Below, in pieces: positions 34,220 to 46,447 of a DNA stretch of 64,000 nt. The position numbers and the translations under genes are program-made. The notes under the pieces were generated by a model that saw nothing but the letters and a program-made list of their open reading frames with translations, had not been told where the DNA came from and did not search any database. The stretch spans positions 75,358,501-75,422,500 of the forward strand of contig CATIUR010000003.1 of assembly GCA_949592205.1 (NCBI GenBank), in the 5' to 3' direction. Position 1 is the first letter of the stretch. Every line of letters begins with the position of its first letter. This DNA comes from Helichrysum umbraculigerum (Eukaryota > Streptophyta > Magnoliopsida > Asterales > Asteraceae).

Positions 34220-35031
34220 CTTTTTATCTGTAGTTGATCTGCAAAAAAAGAAGAAAATAGATAAATATCGTTTTTTTATAGCTTGTTGAAGGAAAATAAC
34301 AATTTTTCACATGATAACAGAAGGAGAAACTGAAAAGTAGATCCAAAAGCACATATTAAGAACCAACTTAACCCAATGGAATCATTGAAGATATTACAAG
34401 TCTATAATATTTCTCCATTCTCCTCTATTATGTAAAGTTGAGTATTGTTAACTTCACTTGTGATCAAGTTTTGACCTTATAGGGTCAAATATAACTGTTT
34501 TCAACTTCTAAATTCATATGAATAAGCTTCACTTACTTTAAAATAACTCATCAACTACATCAAAAAATACAATCTTCTATTAACGGAAAAACAAATGGTG
34601 TTCAAATGCAAAACAGCCTATCATAATCACTAATTTGGCAAACAGAAGTTTGACCTCCAAAATTCAAGAACACAATATAGCTTCAAAAAGCCATTAAATT
34701 GTAAATTGTTCTAATCTCCTCTCATTACAGTTTAATCCAAAAGTCAAATCCCAACAGCATATAAAGTCATCAATTCACATGACCAAAAGATATAACAAAT
34801 AGAAATATATGCAATTCCACTGCATATTTCAAAGTTTAAACCAACAATAAAAAAGAAGCTCAAACTTGAATCAATATCATATTATTTAGCATACCAATCC
34901 ATCTGACTAATCAACTTAATTCATATTTTCAACACAAACCCATCAACAATTCAGTCTAAAACATAAATTCAAGCTAACCCCACAACCAGAATTCATAAAT
35001 TAAGCATGAAAAATGTGTAATTTAATCATAC

Positions 35032-35150
35032 CTTTAAGTTTTGATTATGCAAACAGATGGATTAATTTTGTGCTTGAAATGTGATCAATAACAGAAATAA
35101 AGGATAAAAAATGGTGAATATGAAAGTATCAAAGGAAAAAACTTGTATTG
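35032..35150 (-). promoter_or_regulatory. Probable 5' UTR exon and promoter region of the gene at 32200-34219
   Basis: The minus strand reads AACTTAAAG|GTATGATTA at 35031/35032, a good donor. Together with the acceptor near 34241 it defines a ~790-bp intron in the leader. The transcription start is not visible; the limits are approximate. Confidence 0.45.
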
Positions 35151-36782
35151 AATATGAATGAGGGAAATATGGGTAATATGGTTTCCACAATTTCAAAACG
35201 ACATAAGAAAGCCCTCAAAACGACAGTGTGATTAACACACGTAGTTTGACTTTGACCAATCAAGTACTTGTTCTGACTGAATTTGGTCAAACCTGTTGGG
35301 CTGCTGACAAATGAAAATGCATGAAATTGGAATATGTAAAATGTTTAGAACTTTAGATACTTATTAGAAAAAAGACAAAGACCCATTCTTATTTATCATC
35401 TTGCTGCCTTCCCTTGACAATTTTATATTTATAAAAGTTCCAATATTTAATGGCGTTTTTGACATGATCTTTTCTTTATTGTTTATGTTTCTAGAAGCAT
35501 ACGTTATATATATATATATATAATTTAATGGCATTTATAAATGTTTTCCCTAACTCACCTTGATTATTATTTATTATTATTATTATTATTCAATGTGATA
35601 AGACAGAAAAACGTTTTAGTTTTCATTTTTTAGAAGATTATCGAATTATCTATCATCTAAATCTGTATTTATTTATCTATATCGATTATTGATTAATTTA
35701 AACAACAATTTCACGCGGTTCGAGGGCACTTGAGTCAGCCGCCGGCGCTACAAGTGGGGAAAGTAGTGCTACTCACATTGTTTTACAACCAAAGATCCTA
35801 TCTTGAAAATGACATCTTAGGAGGGAGGTTACTTGGTTAAGAAGATTAGGGAATAAATGAAGGAAAGCTTAACGCGAAACCACTATGAGTACGATTGCAT
35901 AGCCAATAAAGCAATGATACAGAATCAAAATGTTGCTGATTTTCCTTTATCTCTGTTAAAAGATTGGAAATGCTGATGATTTGAAGCAAGAATAATGGAT
36001 GAATCTTATAAAAGGTGACAAAAATGGTGATCATGTTCATACATAGGTATTTAATTAAATTTAATCACAAAATCATGTCTTGTAAAAACATTTCATCATA
36101 GCAACATTATCATAAGATATATCAAACAGCCACTCTCTTTAATCTTGCACCTCCTTTTACATTCGAGGACAGTATTTTGTAGGAAGAGAAGATGATCAGA
36201 GATGGACAGTATTTTGTAGGAAGAGAAGATGATCGGAGATGAAAAACCGGCATTGTTTATAAGCACAGAACTTACCCCTTAATTATATTAACACGTTATA
36301 AATATGCATGTGAAAAAATTAATTTGGGACTGATGGAGTACTAAACACTAAACTTATTTGTCTACTGCAGGATTTATTGTTTAAATGATTTCTCGTCCAT
36401 TATCGAAGATAATATACACATCTTAAAATTCACAAATGGACATATGAAAAGGTAAGTAACTGAACCTGCTTTCATAACATCTTGTGCTCAAACTGCTCTA
36501 CAACCCTAGACGTGTCAATAGACCATCAGATGTGCAGATGGTGAGCAAAGTGACTAACTTGACCTTTTATCGTATAATTTTTTACTTGTACAGTCAATAG
36601 TATATACAACAGAAATATGAAAAAGGATGATGCTCTGTAAGCAACAAAATAACAAACATTCAAACCGAAAACTTTAATCATTTAGCTCATGCCGTAACTA
36701 CATTGAAGCGAAGGGGAGAATAAACATACTAATGTTCTCATAAAGACTAGCAATTCTCAGAAACTATCAACGTCTCAATTAA
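35151..36782. other. Intergenic region between the two intact genes
   Basis: AT-rich and gene-free. It contains a (TA)n run at 35505-35521, a (TTA)n run at about 35563-35590 and a 37-bp tandem duplication at 36167-36240. The last ~100 bases are probably the 3' UTR of the TFIIF-beta gene. Confidence 0.6.
36167..36240. repeat. 37-bp tandem duplication
   Basis: Two adjacent copies of a unit beginning GGACAGTATTTTGTAGGAAG start at 36167 and 36204 and differ at one base near their ends. Confidence 0.85.
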
Positions 36783-39700
36783 CTATTTTGAGGTTGGTTC
36801 TTGTTCCTCTGTTGACCTCTTGTATTCCGGCTTCAGCTCATAAGTCCCTTGGTTTGATCCTTTGTTGTTGTAGATGCACAGATCTTTGAGCAAATCTTTC
36901 AAGAATTGCTAAAAACAGAGGATATATTGGTAATACAACGTTCATCCAAAGCCAATTCGATTGTTTTGCGGTTTTAGGGGATTCGAATCAACTTTATACG
37001 CATGATGTAAAAAACTATAGAGTATTAGCTAATATCTTGGAACCCTTTCAAACATGGGATTAGTGTTTGAAATAAAATTTCATTCTCATAGGATCCAAAA
37101 TTAGTATTTACCTATGTCAACACGATATAGTTTACACTGCACACTTGCACAGTGTCACCTCAATATAATTCAGGGGATTAGCAGAAAATCAGTTATCAAA
37201 GGAGTGATGGCGGATTATCAAATTCTTTTGTAGTGTAAAAATCACAAAAGTAGAGAAAAACATGTAATTGTGACTGTTGATCAATTTTGAAAAATAAATA
37301 AAAAATGAAAGGAAACCGTAACATACTTCAGGTTGGTCTGTTTCGGAAATAAGATGCTTTAAGGTCCAATTGGATTGTCTCTCGAAGAGTTTAAACATAA
37401 TGTCTTCCATCTCTCCGCGATCCCTTCTGGTTCTTTTTGTGTCTGATCCTTTTACTGGACCTTTCTTCCTTTCCTGTAAAATGGATGTCAAACATTTCTT
37501 ATAAAGATAAAACCACCACGAACACAAGAGTAGACTGAATAGATGTCACAAACAACAGATAGATAGACAGAATCTAAAACACTAAATCACATGATAAATG
37601 ATAGATAAAGAAGTGTCGATTACAGTCTGTGATTGGTTTCTCAAATCATAAAATCCTGGCATGGGCCTCATATGTGCTCCATTATCGTTGTCGATAACCT
37701 GAACAAGAAGATAGTTATTATTATTATAGGTATAGGTGACACTTTAAAAGGTTAGACCCATTTATAGGTATAATAGGTCAGCTACTCAGCTTGACTTATA
37801 CTATGTCTCTAAAGGGTCAAAGCCTTAAAGGGTAAGCTTAAATTATACTAGCTAAAATAAAAACTGATTGAACAGTCTAAAGTCACCCAAAAGTGGATTC
37901 ACAACGCATTACTTATTTATGAAATCAAAGAAACTATAAGACAGAAAGATGTTTGTAGGTTGGCCTGACTAACCCATTTTGCCACCTCTAGTTACCAAAC
38001 AATTCCATGTGAATAATAGTCATCTGAGAAAAGCGAAGAGACCTGTATTTGTCGAGTTTTAGTCATATACTTGTTTGTTCTTTCACGACAGAGCTTCCCA
38101 TACTCCTCTATATTTTCGTTATGAGGCTTCATGTCAAATTTATGATATATTTTCCCTTCAACGGAAAGCCTTCCTGAAATAAAAGAGTGTTACATTATCA
38201 ATGTTGTCTGGAAAACAAGTATTGATTAACAAGTAAAATCACGACAAGATTCTCGTGCGTTTAGAAATCAATAAATGATTGCTCTCAACAAAAAGTAAGC
38301 ACATAAAATTTTGAATTAAAAAATATAGATTACAGAAAATAAGACTACATATTTGACTCACTACACGAGATGTTGAAGAATGCAAATACTTACCTTGCTT
38401 GGACTCAGAAAATACAGACATAGGAATGAAATCTGTTGACATGTCCATAGAATAACATTTGGGTACCCTCCCAGATTCAGTGCCAAGCAACTCCATAGTA
38501 AACTGATCATTTCATTTTAGGATTGCATAAATTGGAAAACAAAGAAATAGAGATAAAAACTACATTAACAAAAGAACAACGTCATGCTTCTATTGAAGTA
38601 AGAAAAAAGTGGAAAAATGGATAAGATGTAGTGATGTACAGAAGCCAATTACAAAACTTTCCTTCACCATGCAGCATAGAACTGGACTTTGCATGAATGT
38701 ATCATCATGACACAAAGATACACATAAGAAGTCACCCAGAAAAGGGGGTCCATCAATGGTACATGGTAGAAGTGGAATGCAAACATAATTTATATTTATC
38801 CAAAAAAAATTCTTGTTATACAACAAAACAACTAGCTGGGAGCCTCGGAGACTGAACGAGATGTAACTGACTGCAAGGAGTGAATTCCCATCAATTTGAG
38901 CAATGACAAGGGTAAAATCCATATAATTAGTATGGCAAACGATAGAGTTCCTCAACATAAAAATCCATATACCATGTTTAGATATAACAAGGACAACAAA
39001 AAGGTTATGGCTCTTCTTAATTCTGTTTTACTTTCTCTTTTTAACTTTCACTTTTGTTTGCTTCTTTTTTTCATGTTGTATCCCACCAAGGGTAATTTTT
39101 CTCTTTAAATGAATCCTCATTGCGTCCATGTAAAAAATTCTTCTAATAATCCCAATTGTTCTTCATTTCTGGTAACAAATCATGACTAATATGTCAAAAC
39201 CTATGGTCCCAGCCAACCCATTTCTTCACAACCCACGAGCCTAACAACAGAAATGAAAGAAACAGAACGATAAGAAAGAGAAAACAAGAACTATTCTTTT
39301 CACTTTAATCAGCATCTTCTATCTTGAAACCATTCCACATAACAAACAAACTCCCTTTACTCTTTGCTTCCTTTTTCTTTCAATTAGCAAATTTCATCAA
39401 ACAAACGTATGGCCAGTTTAGGGAGAGATAAAACCAACACCCATTACAATCAATACACAGATCGCAACCATTTTTATCACTTTGAGTAATTAACAAAAAA
39501 CTATCCTAAACAAAAAATACAAGGAAATTATCCGCCATCAAGCTAACTAAAAAAAGTTTATCTTAAAGCATAACAAAGTTACAATAATTCAATTGATATG
39601 AAACCTAAATTACTACAAATCATTATGAAGATATAATCTACAAAACTACAAAGATGTCTTCAACAACAAAAAAAAAAATAATAACTCAGCAAACATCAAA

Positions 39701-40221
39701 AGTTATGGATAATTCACATATACATATTGTTCATCATCACACATAGATATTCGTATCTCTACAATCAGGTTTATTACACTTCAATATTCACTTTTTCATA
39801 ATAAATTCACATATATAACTCAAACACTAACAATACACATCATTACACATAACATGCATTCAATAATACAAAAACTAGGTTAACTCAAATATTCAAGCAG
39901 CATAATTAAAGTATATACAAATGTAGGGTTTACAATTTAGTATTATTACATTGTATAATGCATAATAAATAAAACGCAATTACAACGAACCTGAGTGTCG
40001 TTATTAGGAAGAAGAGGATCAACGGTGACGATGACTTTAGCGCCGATTGGAGCAGAAGATGAATCGATTTGTGTAAGCGAACGAGATACAATCGGAGGAC
40101 ACTTCATGAGCCAAACGTGTTTATCTGATTTGATTGTTTCCAACGGTGGTGGTACACTGCCGTTGTTCGGCTTCGCCGCCGTGCCGGAGGGTTTCCCGAT
40201 GGCGGTGAATTGGTCTTCCAT
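36783..40221 (-). CDS. GTF2F2-like: Transcription initiation factor IIF subunit beta (RAP30), six exons, 272 aa
   Basis: TFIIF-beta binds RNA polymerase II and, with TFIIF-alpha, brings it to the promoter in the nucleus. Exons on the minus strand are 39991-40221, 38394-38502, 38043-38173, 37624-37698, 37327-37473 and 36783-36908. All joins are GT..AG and in frame. The N-terminal dimerisation region includes HVWLMKCPPIVSRSL, as in other RAP30 proteins. The middle has PKCYSMDMSTDFIPMSVF and LSVEGKIYHKFDMKPH. The C-terminal winged helix starts at MEDIMFKLFERQSNWTLKHL and ends GTYELKPEYK, matching the family's conserved end. The length is normal for the family. Intron 1 is the longest (1487 bp). 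The gene runs tandem to the one at 32200-34219 and is divergent from the remnant at 40827. Confidence 0.95.
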
Positions 40222-40826
40222 ATTGTGTTTTTTGTTATAGATTTTGGGGAAGCTTAATTGTTTATATATAGGTGCATGCGTCCATAAAACTTTAGTTAAT
40301 TTATTTATTAGTTTATTTATTTAAGAGTATTAACGTAAATGATCCCTATACTTATACTTAAAGTTCATTTAATAATTTTAATTATTTTCAACTGAGTACA
40401 AGCATCTAGGGTGAGAATGAGGGAATACACATGAGTCATTGAATCTTGCAAATTAAGGGTCCAGATTAATATATCATTTGAAATAATAGAAAAAAAGTTT
40501 ATATCTGATTTTGGCGGAGGGGTATAATGGTATTTTTACCATTTAATTTGTTCCATTATTTTTTATCCACTCTCATTTGAAAATCACAGGAAACCATTAC
40601 CTCGCTCTTTCTCTCACGAACACGAATAAACCCTAACCAAAAAAACTTCACAAATCATCGATTTCGTGCTTCATTCATCTAATTAATACTCTAGATAATC
40701 CTTATTCTTCCATCAAAACTAACCGGATCATGATTATACGGTCAATTATTGATGATTTCGTTTGGCGAAACCCTAACTCGAAAAACATAATTTGAACCCA
40801 AATTAAGCTCTGATTCTTTGTTTAAA
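40222..40826. promoter_or_regulatory. Shared upstream region of TFIIF-beta and the divergent gene remnant
   Basis: About 600 bp separates the two divergent start codons. It has an AT-rich core with poly-A/T words and CT-rich leader-like sequence at 40590-40660 on the plus side. A bidirectional promoter is plausible. No distinct TATA box decides either start. Confidence 0.5.
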
Positions 40827-41780
40827 TGGATGTTCGTGAAGAAATTCAACAAGCATCATCATCAAAATCGCATATTAATGTGGTTCCTCTTAAATCCATT
40901 CCACTTGGTAACTTTTCCTTTTATTCTGTATTTTTATTATATACAACTAATATTGAAACTTTAAACCAAATTGATGTGTTGTTATCTTGTTAGAGTTATA
41001 TGGTTATGATATATATGTGATCAAAGTGAAATTTGTGACTTTGGGATAATTAAAGTAAACTTGCATATAAGGTGTTCGATGAAATGTCTCAATGATATAT
41101 GATTTTACTGTTGTCTTCCTAGTAATTGATTAGCATGTGGTAGTAGGCAGTATCTTATGTGGTAGTAGATAGTACACATGTGGTTGTAGATTGTTATATT
41201 TACATTTGAACGCTCAGTGTACATCCTTCATTTTTATGTCCTTCTGTGTTCAGTTTTGCTAATTTATTTACACATTTTGTTTTGTCTTATGTTTTTTCAT
41301 GTGACAATTCCCTTTTACGTTCTCTTACGATTGTTGAGATCATAAAGGACAACTTTAAAGCTGCGAAAAAAATGCTCGCAAACCGAAAGCTACTAAACCA
41401 ACTAATGTTCCCGCTGAGTCTCCATCGAAGGATGGGCTCACCAAAGTGTCTGTTGCTAGAGTTGACTCGCCCAAGGCAACAATTCAAAAAACTAGAGTTG
41501 TAGAAGAATTAAGAAGACGGAGGCTGATGAGGCACGAAAGAAGAAGAAAGCTATGGCTGATAAGGCCGCGAAACAAAAGAAGTTACTGGTGAAGATCTTG
41601 TTGAAAAATATGATGTAGTTCCACTATCACAAATGTTACTCATACTGTTGAGTCACTGGTCGCTGACCATGATGAAGTCACTGGTCGCTGACCAACTCAA
41701 CTGTTCACTACTTGATAAAGAAATGGATTGTATCGAAGCTGCTGTTGCTGATAATGAGTTTCGCTGATCATCATTCTTTC
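40827..41780 (+). pseudogene. Decayed gene fragment cut by the copia element
   Basis: An ATG at 40827 opens 22 codons (MDVREEIQQASSSKSHINV..) ending at a good donor CTTG|GTAACT. After a ~450-bp intron-like stretch, coding-looking sequence continues in three frames in turn. From about 41365 it is lysine/proline-rich (KATKPTNVPAESPSKDG). From about 41511 it is KKTEADEARKKKKAMADKAA, and from about 41579 EVTGEDLVEKYDVV, later LLDKEMDCIEAAVADNEF. The changes of frame suggest small deletions. The sequence stops at the presumed copia LTR start, so the 3' part of the gene should lie beyond the right edge of the window, if it still exists. I do not recognise the family. Confidence 0.5.
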
Positions 41781-42194
41781 TGTTAGATATTCTGAGGAAG
41801 ATTTAAAGCTCAACTTGGTGTGTCGCTGATCAACGACAGCGAGAGCCTTACTTCTTCAAATCAATAAAGGCAAAAGTCACTGCCAGAATAACAGCTAGTC
41901 ACTGAAGATCTTTAGTTCAATTCATTCTACAAGAGCATGTTAGCTCGCAGTGAGTGAGGAGGATTGCTGCATCTTCAGTGACTATTCAATAAAGCCTCTC
42001 AATCATCAAGTACTAAAAAGTACTGTACTTATCTATACATCAGCAAGAGTGTTCCAGTTCGAAGTATGTCCGAAAGATTACGTGGCAGCAAGTGATTGGT
42101 TTTAAGGTAACGAGATATTTGCGGTAACAGAATTGGGACCCGCAGAATGTCGGTTCATCAGAGTTCAAACCAATCAAGCAGCAACACGTGTCTT
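41781..42194 (+). repeat. Copia 5' LTR, left piece
   Basis: Non-coding sequence between the gene remnant and element B, ending GTCTT (42190-42194), which is repeated at 54627-54631. The left limit is inferred. Confidence 0.55.
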
Positions 42195-42726
42195 TGATGT
42201 ATCGCAAAAAGTCATGTTTTTACATGCATTAATTGTCCCATATTTAGCTCTTTTCTAACAAATACATCTTAAAATCATCATTATTCAATAACTTTTGTTA
42301 GAAAGGTATAAACTTGTCGGTCTTTTGAAAATCAAGCAAAAAGGGCAGAAAACTGACCTAAATAGGCACTATTCTGAGCCCAACCCTAATTCTACTGTAA
42401 AATTCATACCAGAGCCTCATAATAGTCTTATTTTGTAGCTATGAAGATTACGAGAACGTGGATATAAGGATTGCTCAGAACGGATCAAGGACGAGAAAGT
42501 TATGCAAGTTACAGCACAACCGAAAGCTACAAAACGTATTCTGAACACGCCCGGGCCCTACAGATCCAATTTCTACCAAATTGGCATCATTAGAAGCGTA
42601 ACGGAATTACGAAGCCGTAGGCGAAAGAATCAAGTCAATCGGACGCGAAACGAAGAAGATACGGCCTTCCGAAGATGCGAGAAAAGTCAGAAAAATCACA
42701 CGGCCTAGCACACGGCCACCACCAAG

Positions 42727-42799
42727 CCGTGTACGGCCTTGATGTGACCGTGTACGGCCTATACATAGCCGTGTACGGCCTGTATAGGGCCGTGTACGG
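42727..42799. repeat. Four CCGTGTACGG motifs at exact 21-bp period (element B)
   Basis: Copies start at 42727, 42748, 42769 and 42790, exactly 21 bp apart. Partial CACGGCC copies precede the array at about 42699 and 42711. The 3' LTR repeats it at 52467, 52488 (one base changed), 52509 and 52530. Confidence 0.95.
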
Positions 42800-43764
42800 C
42801 CTACTTTGGTCTCACACGGCCTCTTCCTTGCTTCGTTGGCTTGTACGTGTGCTTGTGGACTTGTAATCTTGGATCCAAGGCTTGCGTGTAAATAGAGACC
42901 TCATGTAACCTCATTTCACACACCATTCTTCATAGAATTCTCTCACTTTCTCTCTCACACACATTCTCTCTCTAGCACTACTCTTAGGAGTTAGAGGAGA
43001 ATTAGATTAGGTTAGCTTCTCTCTCTAGTTTCTCTCTCTAGAGAACTAGAGAGATGTAGGCATGGTTCGAGTGGGGAAGATAGCTGTAGCTTGAGAATAT
43101 TATTGTATTGAAGTTTTCAAGATTCTAGCTTGTACTACTCAGTGTTACGCTGCTTAAATACTGGTTATTACTTATTCCTTTACTTACGGTTATTATGTTT
43201 TGTTTGCATGATATCTTTGTTTGTGTTGCGAATATTGCCATGCTATTTACGTAGTTTAATACTGTGATTGTTGAAATATAGATATTAGGATTATGGATGA
43301 TATTTAATTCAGTGGGATAAACATTATGAAATAATGGAAGTAACGTTATACGGCTTTCATTTGTATAGCGCTGGAATCATCACGAATGTGTGTAGTACGG
43401 AACGTGGAAGCTATGAAAGTCGTGGGCACAATCCGTTGTGGAATAATGTCCCCAGTATTATGATTGGTGATTGTTTTGTTGTGTATCTGGTTGAGTTTTA
43501 CATGAATATAGACTTAATTCAGTGTCCACCCTTTCCAGTCTTTCACGTGACTATTGCCTTAGGATAGGATCTGATCAACCCTAATACTACGTAGATATAG
43601 TTATCTCATATTACAGTATGAAGCTATGAATATTCCGTAAAACGGCACAGTACTTCGTATAACGTTTAAATACGTGGGAAAAGCTAAGGAACTGCCGTAG
43701 GTTTATTTCATCGTGGAATACCTAGAAGTCACCCTTTTAGAATATGGGTCTAGGAACAATAAAG

Positions 43765-44030
43765 CTGTGGAAATGCTCGCTGCACCGTACACCGTTAGTA
43801 CACCAAGGTTAAAATACAGCTGTGGAAATGCTCGCTGCACCGTACACCGTTAGTACACCAAGGTTAACATACAGCTGTGGAACTACTTTAATGTACAGTA
43901 CACCGTTAGTATGCCTTGAGTCTGGAACACTGTGGATATGCCAAATGCACTGTACACCGTGAGTATACCTTGAGTCTGGAACACTGTGGATATGCCAAAT
44001 GCACTGTACACCGTGAGTATTCCTAGGGAT
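43765..44030 (+). repeat. Five 55-bp tandem units in LTR B
   Basis: CTGTGGAAATGC-type starts lie at 43765, 43820, 43875, 43930 and 43984. Each unit contains GTACACCGT. The first two and the last two units are pairwise almost identical, which suggests local duplication. Confidence 0.85.
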
Positions 44031-44876
44031 GAACGCCTGATAGCAAAGGAGGGTCTAATTCATGACGGAGTTAATTATGCTTAAACCAGTAATAAATGAG
44101 TTTTGAAAAGAAAGCAAGTATTCGGCTGTAATACAAGATGCTTAAACCGCTTAACTCAACATAACCGACAGCTCAACATATACAGCATACAATTAGTACT
44201 TACCTAGATAAACTTAGATAGATTTAGGTGTTAAGAAAGGTCAGATAGAAAATTGCAGTTTGTTACCTTATGCCTACACCCAGGATATATCATCCGTAGA
44301 GGTCGCTTAGTCTTACAAGGCAAGTGAGGAGGGTTTGAACAACCTGTTTCTGATCAGCATCAGGATAACCTAGGATTCAGTGACATATGCTTTTAGGCTT
44401 TTAGACTAAAACGTAGGGTCCTAGTGTTTACACCGACTGTCCGTCTGATGATTTGCCCAAGGTAGTCTCCAATCATCTGTCTAATGAATATCATCCAGAA
44501 ACCATAATTATCGAAGTTTCAGTTATCACGCTCTACCTGTTGCCTACTCTCTGTTTAATTTACTTGTTTTATTTAGTATTAGCTTAGATAACCAACCAAA
44601 ACCTACCTACTTTTATAAACCCATCCTATCAGAAAGCTCATTTACGGTAAGTCCCTTTTGGTTCCATTCGCTCCGATTTTAAGAACGACACTCGAGTTAT
44701 ACTTACTGCTTACTCCCCAAAAGTAGGTAGTACTTATAGTTTGAGCCCCAGCTCATATAAATTTAAAACCTAACACGTTCACGCGTTGTTGCGTCGTTGC
44801 CTGCAGGACCGCCGTGCCAACCCCCCTTGAATAACGACCGCGGCTGTGTTAGCACTCTGACGACGCAACAGGTTTT

Positions 44877-44894
44877 TGGCGCTGCTGCCGGGGA
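44877..44894 (+). promoter_or_regulatory. Primer binding site, tRNA-Asp type (element B)
   Basis: TGGCGCTGCTGCCGGGGA lies six bases after the LTR end. It matches the element A site except at one position. Confidence 0.82.
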
Positions 44895-45076
44895 TCGGTT
44901 GAGCGTAGTGAACTTTAAGATTACCGTAGATAGTTGACTTTTAGGAGACCCTTCCTTAAGATTTTCATTACTTTAGGAAGTTATTTGCTTTAATAGTTAA
45001 TTTAGTTAATTTAGAAAATGCAAAAAAATTAGAAAACCATAAAAACCCTAATTCTCCTTCCAATCTTATTTCTCCC

Positions 45077-46447
45077 ATGGATGAGATAACGATCATGGAC
45101 GATGCGGAATTCTTTGTGTCTTCCCACAAAGAGGTCTGTGTTAACCAGGAAGTTGAGATTGACGAATATTCATCCTTAGACCTAGGTTTTGATATGTCTC
45201 AGCAGAAGATTCCACCTTCTGTCACTATTGAATTAAGTGGTCAACCCACACTTGACCCTGAGATTTTATCAATCTTATCTAAGTATCCACATTACCTTAG
45301 ACCTGCCACCCTACCAGAAGACGTTCCTTTCGGTATTGAAGTTTTCTTCTATCCACCAATGCCTTGGTTGGATTTAAATGAGCGACTTCATTGCTTAGAT
45401 GAATACTTCAGGTATGATCTTCCAGATATATTGTGAGCCTACCCCACTACTCTTTTCCAAAGTGTAGAAGTGGATGAGCGTCTCCAGTGTCCGGAGGATC
45501 CTGAACTAGAACCACCAACCTTGCCCAACACTGAACCAAGTAATAACCCACCAGAATCAAGTAATGAACATCACTTAGAAAACTTTCACAAGTCCAGTAG
45601 GAGAATAGATATCTGTGCAGATTTTCTTAGAAACCTTAAGATATCAGATTTCCCTTTTTCAACTGAGCAGAGGAAGACCTTTGTAGTGATTGATAGGATA
45701 ATAACATGTCTACGTGCTAATTACAATAAAAAAGACGAGTTATCACTGAAATCAGAGTTAGACCTACTAATGGATCTAATAGCTAGCACCGAGTATCCAT
45801 CTGTTTCACAGATTAAGATTAATCGTTATGTTGCTGCCCTGATTGACGAGCTCGAATTTTGGATTGAAAGAGCCCCTATCACTTATACTTTGATTCCATG
45901 CGTTAAACTGTTCTTTGTTGATCCTGCCACTTATCTGATTAATGAACTAAGATCAATTTTCCCTGATTCCACTGAGGAAGCCATGGATTCTGCTTTCTTC
46001 CAAAAGAGGAAGGAAATCCATGTTAAGCTTACTCAGTTGTTACTAACATCTAAATTCCCTTTTACTGAGCAACAAAGGATCTACATCAGAAAAACTTCCC
46101 GAGTAGTTCACTCTACTACTGGAAACCCTGATTCAGCAGAAGAAAAGGAATTTCAGCATGTTATCGGAGAATTGCTCTTTGATCTATGTTTTATAGATAC
46201 AGGATTCAGGGATGGTATTTCAAATCCGAGGAAGGTAAGACGAGCATTTAACCAATTTATTGATGCGTTACTAGCATTAGGTCAAGAAGAAAAAGAATTC
46301 TTACAAGAATTTGAGCGTTATTATATAAATCCCGCTGACCTAATTCATAGTATCATTAAAGCGCTTCAAGGTACGTTCGTTCTTCGCCACACTTTCTCGC
46401 ATGTTTCAGGATTATCTGAAAGTGCCGTCACAAGCACTGACAGATAA
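45077..46447 (+). pseudogene. Element B ORF1, homologue of A ORF1, one in-frame stop
   Basis: A 456-codon frame interrupted only by TGA at 45434-45436; the frame does not change. The upstream part has MDDAEFF near its start. The downstream part carries both duplicated units: SDFPFSTEQR...LLMDL...VDPATYLINEL, then SKFPFTEQQR...LLFDL...INPADLIHSI. The C-terminal 300 residues are similar to those of element A almost without gaps, while the surrounding DNA is strongly diverged, which suggests selection on the protein. The function is unknown. Confidence 0.8.

Larger units (their letters stand above)
42195..44870 (+). repeat. Element B 5' LTR
   Basis: It starts TGATGTATCGC and ends GACGACGCAACA before the primer site. 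It contains the CCGTGTACGG array (42727-42799) and five 55-bp units (43765-44030). Its TATA position reads TGTAAATA (42887-42894), where the 3' LTR has TATAAATA. Confidence 0.93.

Noticed and set aside
38590..39108. Frames of 70 and 122 codons in the first intron of TFIIF-beta
   Set aside because: They are AT-rich intronic frames with no domain and no splice connection.
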